Source: Ignavibacteriaceae bacterium
Lineage (GTDB): Bacteria > Bacteroidota > Ignavibacteria > Ignavibacteriales > Ignavibacteriaceae
Assembly (NCBI GenBank): GCA_025449775.1
Contig: JANWIS010000151.1
Coordinates: 1-12,561 of the forward strand
DNA: 12,561 nucleotides
Direction of reading: 5' to 3'
The position numbers and the translations under genes were made by a program. The number at the start of each line of letters is the position of its first letter. The first letter of the stretch is position 1. Positions 7,198-12,561 of this stretch are shown here, one piece after another. The notes under the pieces were generated by a model, which did no database searches, had not been told where the DNA came from, and saw only the letters and a program-made list of their open reading frames with translations.

Positions 7198-7532
7198 TGC
7201 CCACTCTTGAAGGTGAAGAAATGGCTTTCATTCAGGAAATAATTAAAGGAATGAATGACGGTCAGGCACAACAATTTGCAATTGCTTATATGGCGAGAAG
7301 AAAAGACCCGGGAAATATTTTAATATTTGCTGTAATCGGGTTGCTTGGAATTGCCGGCATACAAAGGTTTGTTCTGAACCAGGTTGGAATGGGATTATTA
7401 TATTTTCTCACTGGCGGTTTATGTTTGATCGGAACTATTATAGACATCGTAAACCATAAGAAACTTGCGTTTGAATACAATACGAAACAAGCTCAGCAAG
7501 TTGCAGCTATGATGAAAACCTTCTCTTCATAA
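7176..7532 (+). CDS. TM2-domain membrane protein
   Basis: This 118-residue protein has a soluble N-terminal segment (about 1-45, acidic then RRKDPG) followed by a TM2 domain: two closely spaced helices at about 47-64 and 71-92. The family pattern is visible as GIAGIQRFVLNQVGMGLLYFLTGG followed by an acidic position in IIDIV. TM2 proteins are small inner-membrane proteins of unknown biochemical role. The short C-terminal tail is glutamine- and methionine-rich. The ATG at 7176 is preceded by GGAGG (7166-7170) with 5-nt spacing. This ribosome-binding site lies inside the end of the DUF2752 gene, so the TM2 protein can initiate on its own as well as by coupling. A terminator-like hairpin follows the stop. 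Confidence 0.87.
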   Translation: MPNVLQLMPTLEGEEMAFIQEIIKGMNDGQAQQFAIAYMARRKDPGNILIFAVIGLLGIAGIQRFVLNQVGMGLLYFLTGGLCLIGTIIDIVNHKKLAFEYNTKQAQQVAAMMKTFSS

Positions 7533-7539
7533 TTATTAC

Positions 7540-7569
7540 GGGAAGCTTCTTTACCGCTTCCCATCTTTT
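7540..7569 (+). terminator. Intrinsic terminator candidate after TM2 gene
   Basis: A perfect 7-bp stem, GGGAAGC (7540-7546) with GCTTCCC (7556-7562), encloses a 9-nt loop and is followed by ATCTTTTC. It starts 7 nt after the TM2 stop. The T-tract is interrupted, so termination may be partial; position and GC-rich stem support the call. Confidence 0.6.
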
Positions 7570-7646
7570 CTCTCCAATAAATATCTTCATCGAACAAAAT
7601 TGGACATTGCTTGATAGCAACTCTTCGGCTAAATTTAGTATAGAAA

Positions 7647-8486
7647 ATGGAAAAAATTATTTTTACAAAGATGAGCGGTACCGGAAACGATTTTGTTTTT
7701 ATTGACAAAAGTTTGAATGCCGGCGTTCATATTTCTGACAAATTGATCCAAAAAATTTGTGACAGACGAAATGGTGTGGGAGCCGATGGTCTTATTTCAA
7801 TCGAAGATTCAAAAGATTATGATTTTATTATGAATTATTATAAAGATGATGGATCGACCGGAAGTTTATGTGCTAATGGAGCCAGATGTGCAGTACTTTT
7901 TGCTTCTGAATCAAACAGGTTAAATGGTAAGTTGGCTAACTTTTTATCTAATGATGTGCAATATAAAGGTGAATTGATTTCAAACTCGGAAATTAAGTTT
8001 GTGTTAGATCCGCCTAAAAAAATTAAGAACAATTTTAAAATCAAAGCAGGTGGTAGATTAATAAATGCACATTTTGTTGATACAGGTTCACCTCATGTTG
8101 TAATTGATGTAGCTGAGTCAGAAGGATTTTTAACTTCTGTCGATAATATTGCTGTAGCGAAATTAGGAAGAGAGATAAGATATTTACCTGAATTTTCTCC
8201 GGGAGGAACGAATGTAAACTTCGTAGAAGTAAAAGATAGCTTGATTAACATCAGAACTTATGAAAGAGGAGTGGAAGCAGAAACACTTTCCTGCGGAACC
8301 GGATCTGTTGCTGCAGCTCTCATTTGTTTTGTAACGTATAAACTTAAAGTTCCGATAACATTAAATACTAAAGGGAATGAAAAATTATTTGTACATTTCG
8401 ATGTAGAAAATTCTAAAGTTAAAAATTTATCGCTCACTGGTCCGGCTAAAATCATTTTTACCGGCGAAATAAAAGTGAATATATAG
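7647..8486 (+). CDS. dapF: Diaminopimelate epimerase
   Basis: This cytoplasmic, cofactor-independent racemase interconverts LL- and meso-diaminopimelate in lysine and peptidoglycan synthesis. At 279 residues it has the usual length and two-lobed layout. The N-terminus FTKMSGTGNDFVFID (6-20) is the family hallmark, followed by DRRNGVGADGL (39-49). The two catalytic cysteines are Cys75 in LCANGARC and Cys216 in LSCGTGS, preceded by YERGVEAET. One departure: the first cysteine motif is usually CGN, and here it is CAN. The glycine contributes backbone contacts to the substrate carboxylate, so alanine may be tolerated. GSPHVV (147-152) and GGTNVNFV (186-193) are also canonical. The gene stands 114 nt after the TM2 gene, beyond a terminator-like hairpin, and 22 nt before a small unknown gene. 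Confidence 0.96.
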   Translation: MEKIIFTKMSGTGNDFVFIDKSLNAGVHISDKLIQKICDRRNGVGADGLISIEDSKDYDFIMNYYKDDGSTGSLCANGARCAVLFASESNRLNGKLANFLSNDVQYKGELISNSEIKFVLDPPKKIKNNFKIKAGGRLINAHFVDTGSPHVVIDVAESEGFLTSVDNIAVAKLGREIRYLPEFSPGGTNVNFVEVKDSLINIRTYERGVEAETLSCGTGSVAAALICFVTYKLKVPITLNTKGNEKLFVHFDVENSKVKNLSLTGPAKIIFTGEIKVNI

Positions 8487-8508
8487 CTTCAAAAAAATCG
8501 GAGAATAA

Positions 8509-8808
8509 ATGTCGAAAACCCTGTTTATCATCAATTACGAAATTGAACCTGAAAAAAAAGAAGATTATCTAAGAACAATCCGTGAATTAAAATCTCTGCT
8601 AAAAGCTGAAGGTTTAGAAAGCTATGATGTTTATGAGGTTAAAGGCAAATCAAATCAATTTCAGGAACAATATACTTTCTCATCAAATGAAGCTTTTGAG
8701 AATTTTGACGATAATACCGATGAACGGATTAATATATTAATAAATAAAATTAATGACCTGGCAGTTAAAAATTCTACAAAATACAGCACATTAACAGAAG
8801 CATTATAG
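8509..8808 (+). CDS. Small protein of unknown function, possibly dimeric alpha/beta-barrel
   Basis: I do not recognise this 99-residue gene by name. The protein is soluble, charged (rich in E and K), and has no signal peptide, membrane segment or cysteine. Predicted order is a beta strand (KTLFIINYEIE), a helix (KKEDYLRTIRELKSLLKAEG), a strand (SYDVYEVKG), a strand (FQEQYTFSS), a helical stretch around residues 62-88 containing DDNTDERINILINKINDLA, and a short tail. Strand-helix-strand-strand-helix is compatible with the ferredoxin-like dimeric alpha/beta-barrel (ABM-type) fold, which is inference from pattern only. It lies 22 nt after dapF with GGAG 7 nt before its ATG, so it is likely co-transcribed with dapF. 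That does not establish a role in lysine synthesis. Coding density and the ribosome-binding site make it a real gene. Confidence 0.75.
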   Translation: MSKTLFIINYEIEPEKKEDYLRTIRELKSLLKAEGLESYDVYEVKGKSNQFQEQYTFSSNEAFENFDDNTDERINILINKINDLAVKNSTKYSTLTEAL

Positions 8809-8955
8809 AAATTCATTCAAAATACAAATCATTAAAAACCCGCATTTTTGATATAATTCTTTTCATCCGGTTATAGTTTCTACCTAAAGTTTCCTCAATT
8901 GGAAAATATTCTGAGTATTTATCACATTTTCGAAGGATTTTGATTAGGAATAATT

Positions 8956-9001
8956 GTTGTAAGCAACCAGCAAACTGCAAAACTGCAGAAAATGGTTGTT
9001 T
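8956..9001 (+). promoter_or_regulatory. Competing hairpins in the leader of the outer-membrane protein gene
   Basis: Two mutually exclusive stems share the same bases. A short upstream stem pairs GTTG (8956-8959) with CAAC (8964-8967). A longer one pairs AAGCAACCA (8961-8969) with TGGTTGTTT (8993-9001), with one G-U. The longer one encloses an inner CTGC/GCAG stem (8975-8978/8985-8988). The structure ends 20 nt before a very strong Shine-Dalgarno. It could be an mRNA-stabilising 5' stem or a switch. No promoter is confidently placed upstream, so whether it is transcribed is inferred. Confidence 0.4.
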
Positions 9002-9021
9002 GAGTAATAATAAATATTCAC

Positions 9022-9030
9022 AAAGGAGGA
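9022..9030 (+). promoter_or_regulatory. Exceptionally strong Shine-Dalgarno AAAGGAGGA
   Basis: This is a near-complete complement of the anti-Shine-Dalgarno, with AGGAGG ending 4 nt before the ATG at 9034. It is the strongest ribosome-binding site in the window and implies high expression of the outer-membrane protein. Confidence 0.85.
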
Positions 9031-9033
9031 ACA

Positions 9034-10311
9034 ATGAACTTTTTTAGGTTGTTAGTTACTTGTTGCTTAATTCTCGTTGTAGCAACAGCTTACCCCCAAG
9101 ATTTTAAGAAAACTGGCGGATTGGCGAGATTAGCAGGTATGGGTGTTAATCCATACGTTCAGGATCCATTCTTCAATACAGTAAATCCTGCATGGAATGG
9201 AGTCTATAATAATTTTGTACTTGGTGATCTTGGTTCTGTATCTTCAACTCCATTTGGACCTGGAGGTTTCGGACAATATATATCCGGTAGTTTTCAGGTT
9301 GGTAAAAATTTGACATTAGGTGGAATACTGGCTAGAAACGATTTCAATGGTATGTCAATCGCATTGCTGGATCCAGGAACGAATAATAATTTTGGTGTTC
9401 CGTATCCCGGTGTTGTTGGGACAGTAAATGGAATTGCTGGTCCAGGAAGTGTTATTCCTTTAGATAATAACGTGGAAGCAATTGCTACTTACTCATTAGG
9501 CAGTGCTATTTTTGGATTGGGTGTTGCTTATGCATCAACATCAAATGATGTAGTATCACCAACAGGTGGAGCTTCATCAGAAGGATCTGCCAGCCAGCTT
9601 GGTTTTAACTTAGGACTGATTACAGATCTTACAAATTCGCTAAAACTTGATCTGGGTGCATCTTTTGTAATGCCGAGTGCTACTTTTAAACCAGACACAC
9701 TTCTCGAAACCGCTGCAAGCCAAACCATCATACTTGTAAATGGTCGAGCATTCTGGGATCTTAACAATAATCTGCAGTTCGTACCGCTCGTTACATTTGC
9801 AACATCAACGGGTACTGTTGATTCAGGTGGAACATCGTCAGGATCAGCTGATATGACATCACTAACCTGGTTTGCTGTTGGTGCAGGTCTGAATTACCAA
9901 GTCGGTGATTTTTTGTTAGCCGGTGGTGTTATATTTTCTAGCGCAAGTTTAACATTTCCTGAAATATCCGGTGTATCTCCGGAGTTGAGTGCATCTGCAA
10001 CTTCATTTCCGGTTTGGAATATTGGTGCTGAATGGAATATGCTTGACTGGTTTGTTGCAAGATTGGGATATGTCGCATTTACAGGAAACGCGTCCATTGA
10101 AACGCCAAACAGTCCAACTACAAAAACAGAAACCATTGCAACATTTTTTGCTCCATCTCAAAGAGGTGCAACAGTTGGTGTTGGATTCCGTTTCGGAACT
10201 TTCTCCCTCGATTGCACTGTTAACGAAGATGTGCTTCGACAGGGATTCAATACAATCGGTGGCGGAGGAGCTACCTTTGCATATCTGACCGCAAGTTATT
10301 CAATTCCGTAA
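9034..10311 (+). CDS. Outer-membrane beta-barrel protein (OmpP1/PorV-like)
   Basis: This is a 425-residue predicted outer-membrane protein. The N-terminal signal peptide has a hydrophobic core at about residues 6-16 and an ATA cleavage motif, giving likely cutting between Ala19 and Tyr20. The mature N-terminus (LARLAGMGVNPYVQDPFFNTVNPAWNG) recalls the conserved start of OmpP1/FadL- and PorV-type barrels, where a glycine-rich segment leads to an NPA motif. The rest is rich in Gly, Ser, Thr, Asn and aromatics, with alternating amphipathic strands (for example SLKLDLGASFVMP, LLAGGVIFSSASLTFPE and GATVGVGFRFGTFSLDC). The final strand is ATFAYLTASYSI. Strand count and cargo cannot be settled from sequence alone. 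It stands alone, between a structured leader with a very strong ribosome-binding site and a textbook terminator, suggesting an abundant, separately regulated protein. Confidence 0.78.
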   Translation: MNFFRLLVTCCLILVVATAYPQDFKKTGGLARLAGMGVNPYVQDPFFNTVNPAWNGVYNNFVLGDLGSVSSTPFGPGGFGQYISGSFQVGKNLTLGGILARNDFNGMSIALLDPGTNNNFGVPYPGVVGTVNGIAGPGSVIPLDNNVEAIATYSLGSAIFGLGVAYASTSNDVVSPTGGASSEGSASQLGFNLGLITDLTNSLKLDLGASFVMPSATFKPDTLLETAASQTIILVNGRAFWDLNNNLQFVPLVTFATSTGTVDSGGTSSGSADMTSLTWFAVGAGLNYQVGDFLLAGGVIFSSASLTFPEISGVSPELSASATSFPVWNIGAEWNMLDWFVARLGYVAFTGNASIETPNSPTTKTETIATFFAPSQRGATVGVGFRFGTFSLDCTVNEDVLRQGFNTIGGGGATFAYLTASYSIP

Positions 10312-10321
10312 TTTCTTTCCT

Positions 10322-10352
10322 AAAAAGGCATTCCAAAACGGAATGCCTTTTT
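10322..10352 (+). terminator. Strong intrinsic terminator after the outer-membrane protein gene
   Basis: A perfect stem GGCATTCC (10327-10334) with GGAATGCC (10340-10347) carries a 5-nt AAAAC loop, flanked by A5 on the left and T5 on the right. It can extend to 13 bp. It starts 10 nt after the stop codon and would also work in reverse. Confidence 0.93.
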
Positions 10353-10428
10353 ACTATATCCCCAAATTCTTCATTTCGATTAAAGACTTTTCTTAATTAA
10401 TTTCTGATACACAATATTTTTTTGCGTG

Positions 10429-11478
10429 ATGATTGAATACATTGGCGCTGCTCATATACATTCAGTATTTTCAGATGGAACGGGTGAAGTTCCTGAAATA
10501 GCAAAGTATGCTGAAGAATCTGAATTAGACTTTATCCTTCTGACTGATCACAATACACTTCGTGCATTACAGGAAGGTTATGAAAAATGGTACGGAGCTT
10601 CTCTGTGTCTTGTTGGTTGTGAAATAAACGATAAAGAAAATAAAAATCATTACATGGCTTTTGGTATAAAGGAAACTTATTCCACAAGACTGGCTGCAAA
10701 GGAATATGTAAGACGAGTAAAAGAAGCCGGTGGTATTGGCTTTATTGCTCATCCACATGAAAAAAGAAATCACATGAAAGAGCACCCTCCATATCCATGG
10801 GTTGACTGGAGTATCAAAGATTTTACCGGAATTGAAATCTGGAATCACATGTCTGAATGGATGGAAAATCTAACAGAACAAAATAAGTATCATTCTTTCC
10901 TGCATCCATTAAGATCGATTGTATCTCCTCCGGCTGAGACTTTAAAATTATGGGATGAGTTAAACTTAAAACGAAAAGTAGTTGGAATCGGGGGAGTAGA
11001 TGCACATGCTCATAAGCAAAATCTTTTTGGATTCTTTGAGGTGGAAATATTTCCATACAAAGTATTATTCAAATCAATAAGGAATCATATTTTGTTACCA
11101 TTACAACTTGAGAATAGTAACGGAAGGCAAAAACTTGCAAAATCAAAAGAAGCGATATATCAGGCTTTAGGTTATGGCAGAAATTTTATTGCTAATGATT
11201 ATCATGCCAATTCAAAAGGATTCCAGTTTATTGCAAAATTGGGCAAGAAAAAATATCATATGGGTGATTCTATTGAATTTTCTGAAAACATTACTTTATA
11301 CGTATCTTTGCCGGTTCCAAGCGGTGAAATTCGGATTATTTGTAATGGTAAAACATTAACAAATATTGAATCAAATTCTACCGAATGGGAAGTAAAAGAG
11401 AAGGGTGCCTATAGAGTTGAAGTTTATATTTTTAATAAAGCGTGGATTTTTTCAAACCATATTCGGATCGGAATTTAA
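10429..11478 (+). CDS. PHP-domain metallohydrolase (CehA/McbA-like)
   Basis: This 349-residue predicted metal-dependent hydrolase has an N-terminal PHP domain (about 1-200) and a C-terminal beta-rich domain (about 255-349). Numbered from the ATG at 10429, the metal-site motifs appear in order: HIHSVFSDGT (His9, His11, Asp16), LTDHN (Asp40, His41), GCE (Glu65), AHPH (His108, His110) and GGVDAHAH (Asp191, His193). The set looks complete, so phosphoesterase or other hydrolase activity is plausible; the substrate is unknown. The C-terminal segment ends with YRVEVYIFNKAWIFSNHIRI, a pattern I associate with CehA/McbA-type proteins. No signal peptide is seen. A GTG at 10426 directly precedes the ATG in frame; the ATG is preferred. 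It follows a strong terminator, so it must have its own promoter. Confidence 0.82.
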   Translation: MIEYIGAAHIHSVFSDGTGEVPEIAKYAEESELDFILLTDHNTLRALQEGYEKWYGASLCLVGCEINDKENKNHYMAFGIKETYSTRLAAKEYVRRVKEAGGIGFIAHPHEKRNHMKEHPPYPWVDWSIKDFTGIEIWNHMSEWMENLTEQNKYHSFLHPLRSIVSPPAETLKLWDELNLKRKVVGIGGVDAHAHKQNLFGFFEVEIFPYKVLFKSIRNHILLPLQLENSNGRQKLAKSKEAIYQALGYGRNFIANDYHANSKGFQFIAKLGKKKYHMGDSIEFSENITLYVSLPVPSGEIRIICNGKTLTNIESNSTEWEVKEKGAYRVEVYIFNKAWIFSNHIRIGI

Positions 11479-11511
11479 AACAACGAAATTTTGATTTCTA
11501 ACTGCATCCGG

Positions 11512-11642
11512 ATCTTCCATCAGATTATAGATAATAAATTCCATTTTTATGCGCCCATAGTTCAACTGGATAGAACGTCGGATTCCGGTTCCGAAGGTTG
11601 GAGGTTCAAGTCCTCCTGGGCGTACAAAAGTAGATGGAAGAT
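11512..11642. repeat. 10-bp perfect inverted repeat flanking tRNA-Arg
   Basis: ATCTTCCATC (11512-11521) lies 29 nt before the tRNA, and its exact complement GATGGAAGAT (11633-11642) lies 8 nt after it. Two further G-U pairs can extend the outer side. In a precursor transcript the leader and trailer would pair and close the tRNA inside a larger stem. Confidence 0.7.
11551..11624 (+). tRNA. tRNA-Arg (anticodon CCG)
   Basis: This is a complete 74-nt cloverleaf. The acceptor stem is GCGCCCA (11551-11557) with TGGGCGT (11617-11623), with a G-U first pair and discriminator A at 11624. The anticodon stem TCGGA/TCCGA encloses the loop TTCCGGT, with anticodon CCG at 11585-11587, reading the arginine codon CGG. 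The T arm is GGAGG-TTCAAGT-CCTCC (11600-11616). CCA is not encoded (the next bases are CAA). CGG should be a rare codon in this AT-rich genome. Confidence 0.97.
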
Positions 11643-11708
11643 TTAGTATAATTCTGTTATTTTTGTAGAGTTTTCAAAATATAAAATGTTAAAATAAAGG
11701 ACGATTTA

Positions 11709-12395
11709 ATGCTGCTGAAAAAGAAAAAACTTTCTAGAAAAGAAATTAAAGAAGATAAGCTGGTAACTTATTATTATTCAGTTGAAAATTTCTTCATTAA
11801 ATATAAAAACAAATTACTTCCGTACGCAGGAATAATTATTATTGCAGTTGTTGCAGTTTACTTTTATCTGAATCAAAAATCTGAAAGCAATGAGAAAGCT
11901 GGAATCGAGCTTTCGCGAATAATGAATATTTTCGATCAGGGTTCCTATCTTGAAGCGATTGAAGGAAAACAAGGAACGAATATAGTAGGTCTTAAAAAAC
12001 TTGTTGAGGAATATGGAGGAACGGAAAACGGGGAAACGGCAAAAATATATCTTGCTAACTGTTACTCATACCTTGGCAATTATGATGAAGCGATTAAGTA
12101 CTTTGAAGATTATTCCGGGAGTATAGATTATTTTAAATCAGCTTCGTTAGCCGGCAGAGCTGGTTATTATGCTTCGAAAAATGAATATGATAAAGCTGCA
12201 GATTTATATCTGGAAGCTTCCAGAACTTCAAAGATTAATTCTCAAAACCCTGATTATTTATTAAATGCCGGAATTTATTATATGAAGGCTGGTAATAAAG
12301 AAGAAGCAAAAATTCTTTTTGAACGAATAAAGGAAGATTATACTTCTTCTGTGGCATATCGGGAAGTCGATAAACATCTTTCACTGATTTATTAA
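11709..12395 (+). CDS. Membrane-anchored TPR protein (YfgM-like)
   Basis: This 228-residue protein has a basic cytoplasmic N-terminus (LLKKKKLSRKEIKEDK), one membrane helix at about residues 38-54, and a helical domain outside the membrane. The latter contains tetratricopeptide-type repeats, with cores in AKIYLANCYSYLGNYDEAIKYF, AGYYASKNEYDKAADLYLEA and LLNAGIYYMKAGNKEEAKILF (roughly 110-215). The architecture and size match YfgM-type proteins, periplasmic TPR proteins that associate with the Sec translocon in proteobacteria. Function in this lineage is inference. The start ATG has AAAGG (11696-11700) 8 nt upstream. It sits between tRNA-Arg and efp, in the same direction as both. The last TPR helix is followed directly by the stop, so the protein looks complete. 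Confidence 0.8.
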   Translation: MLLKKKKLSRKEIKEDKLVTYYYSVENFFIKYKNKLLPYAGIIIIAVVAVYFYLNQKSESNEKAGIELSRIMNIFDQGSYLEAIEGKQGTNIVGLKKLVEEYGGTENGETAKIYLANCYSYLGNYDEAIKYFEDYSGSIDYFKSASLAGRAGYYASKNEYDKAADLYLEASRTSKINSQNPDYLLNAGIYYMKAGNKEEAKILFERIKEDYTSSVAYREVDKHLSLIY

Positions 12396-12399
12396 TTTT

Positions 12400-12440
12400 A
12401 TTTAAGTTAGGCTGAGTTTAAGCTTTTGCTTTACTTAAAT
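12400..12440. repeat. Nested dyad between the TPR gene and efp
   Basis: The outer arms ATTTAAGT (12400-12407) and ACTTAAAT (12433-12440) are perfect complements. They enclose an inner hairpin AAGC-TTTT-GCTT (12420-12431). A second TTTAAG copy at 12417-12422 could compete with the left arm for the same partner. No T-tract follows, so it is not a standard terminator. It lies 5 nt after the TPR stop and about 70 nt before efp. Confidence 0.45.
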
Positions 12441-12511
12441 TTGGTGGTATTATATTCATCATTTCTTAATTAGTAATTTAAAAACATTAACAATCGGATT
12501 ATATATTTTTT

Positions 12512-12561
12512 ATGGCAGATACTTCAGATTTCAGAAACGGTTTAATTATAAAATTCAAGAA
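12512..12561 (+). CDS. efp: Elongation factor P, N-terminal fragment cut by window edge
   Basis: Only the first 16 codons are present, reading MADTSDFRNGLIIKFK. The TSDFRNG motif after the start is a hallmark of bacterial EF-P, the translation factor that relieves ribosomes stalled at polyproline. The N-terminal position of the motif and the in-frame ATG at 12512 fix the start. No clear Shine-Dalgarno precedes it; the leader is very AT-rich. The residue that is post-translationally modified in EF-P lies beyond the window. Upstream, TTGCTT (12427-12432) and TATATT (12451-12456) at 18-bp spacing form a weak promoter-like pair. Confidence 0.88.
   Translation, partial: MADTSDFRNGLIIKFK

Noticed and set aside
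9989..10288. Plus-strand open frame of 99 codons inside the outer-membrane protein gene
   Set aside because: It is an alternative frame of a gene with signal peptide, barrel pattern, strong ribosome-binding site and terminator; its own product has low-complexity, non-protein-like composition.
11551..11624. tRNA-Arg or tmRNA 3' end as an integration site for a mobile element
   Set aside because: No integrase, no duplicated tRNA or tmRNA 3' fragment, and ordinary housekeeping genes follow both RNAs.
1..12561. CRISPR arrays, insertion sequences, phage, toxin-antitoxin or defence genes
   Set aside because: Reading both strands I found no spaced direct repeats, transposase or integrase motifs, or known defence-domain signatures; all sizeable frames are explained by core-type genes.

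Overview
The window is AT-rich, gene-dense chromosomal DNA that looks like ordinary core genome. The best guess at the organism is a Gram-negative, diderm member of the Bacteroidota/Chlorobiota/Ignavibacteriota group, with Ignavibacteria as an inference. The pointers are the paired LptF/LptG-type LPS-export permeases, a beta-barrel outer-membrane protein with a Sec signal, a lipoprotein with a relaxed lipobox, a meso-DAP pathway gene (dapF), a tmRNA whose tag ends in NYALAA, the DUF2752-TM2 gene pair, and neither structured RNA encoding its 3' CCA.

Layout. 1-2006, minus strand: lptF followed by lptG (cut by the window edge), overlapping by 14 nt. 2007-2096: short divergent promoter region with an 18-bp dyad. 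2097-4516, plus strand: a predicted beta-propeller lipoprotein, then an M20 zinc dipeptidase starting at TTG behind a clear Shine-Dalgarno. 4517-4773: the longest gene-free gap, with a candidate promoter. 4774-6809: a YgfZ/GcvT-like folate-binding protein overlapping a PduO-type cobalamin adenosyltransferase (ATGA), followed closely by ssrA. 6871-7532: DUF2752 and TM2 membrane proteins overlapping by 22 nt, ended by a hairpin. 7647-8808: dapF and a small unknown protein. 8809-9033: leader with two competing hairpins in front of a strongly translated outer-membrane protein (9034-10311), closed by a textbook terminator. 10429-11478: a PHP-domain (CehA/McbA-like) metallohydrolase. 11551-11624: tRNA-Arg(CCG), flanked by a perfect 10-bp inverted repeat. 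11709-12395: a membrane-anchored TPR protein of YfgM type. 12512 to the end: the first codons of efp (elongation factor P).

How the genes fit together. Themes are envelope building (LptF/G, outer-membrane protein, lipoprotein, DapF for peptidoglycan/lysine) and translation or its quality control (tmRNA, tRNA-Arg, EF-P). There are also cofactor-linked functions (folate-dependent YgfZ, adenosylcobalamin synthesis). Apart from the short overlapping pairs, neighbours seem to be transcribed separately.

I saw no phage, transposase, CRISPR, toxin-antitoxin or defence genes, and no convincing undescribed multi-gene system. The items most worth a second look are RNA-level: the inverted repeat wrapping tRNA-Arg, the switch-like leader of the outer-membrane protein gene, and the dyads at 2044-2061 and 12400-12440.
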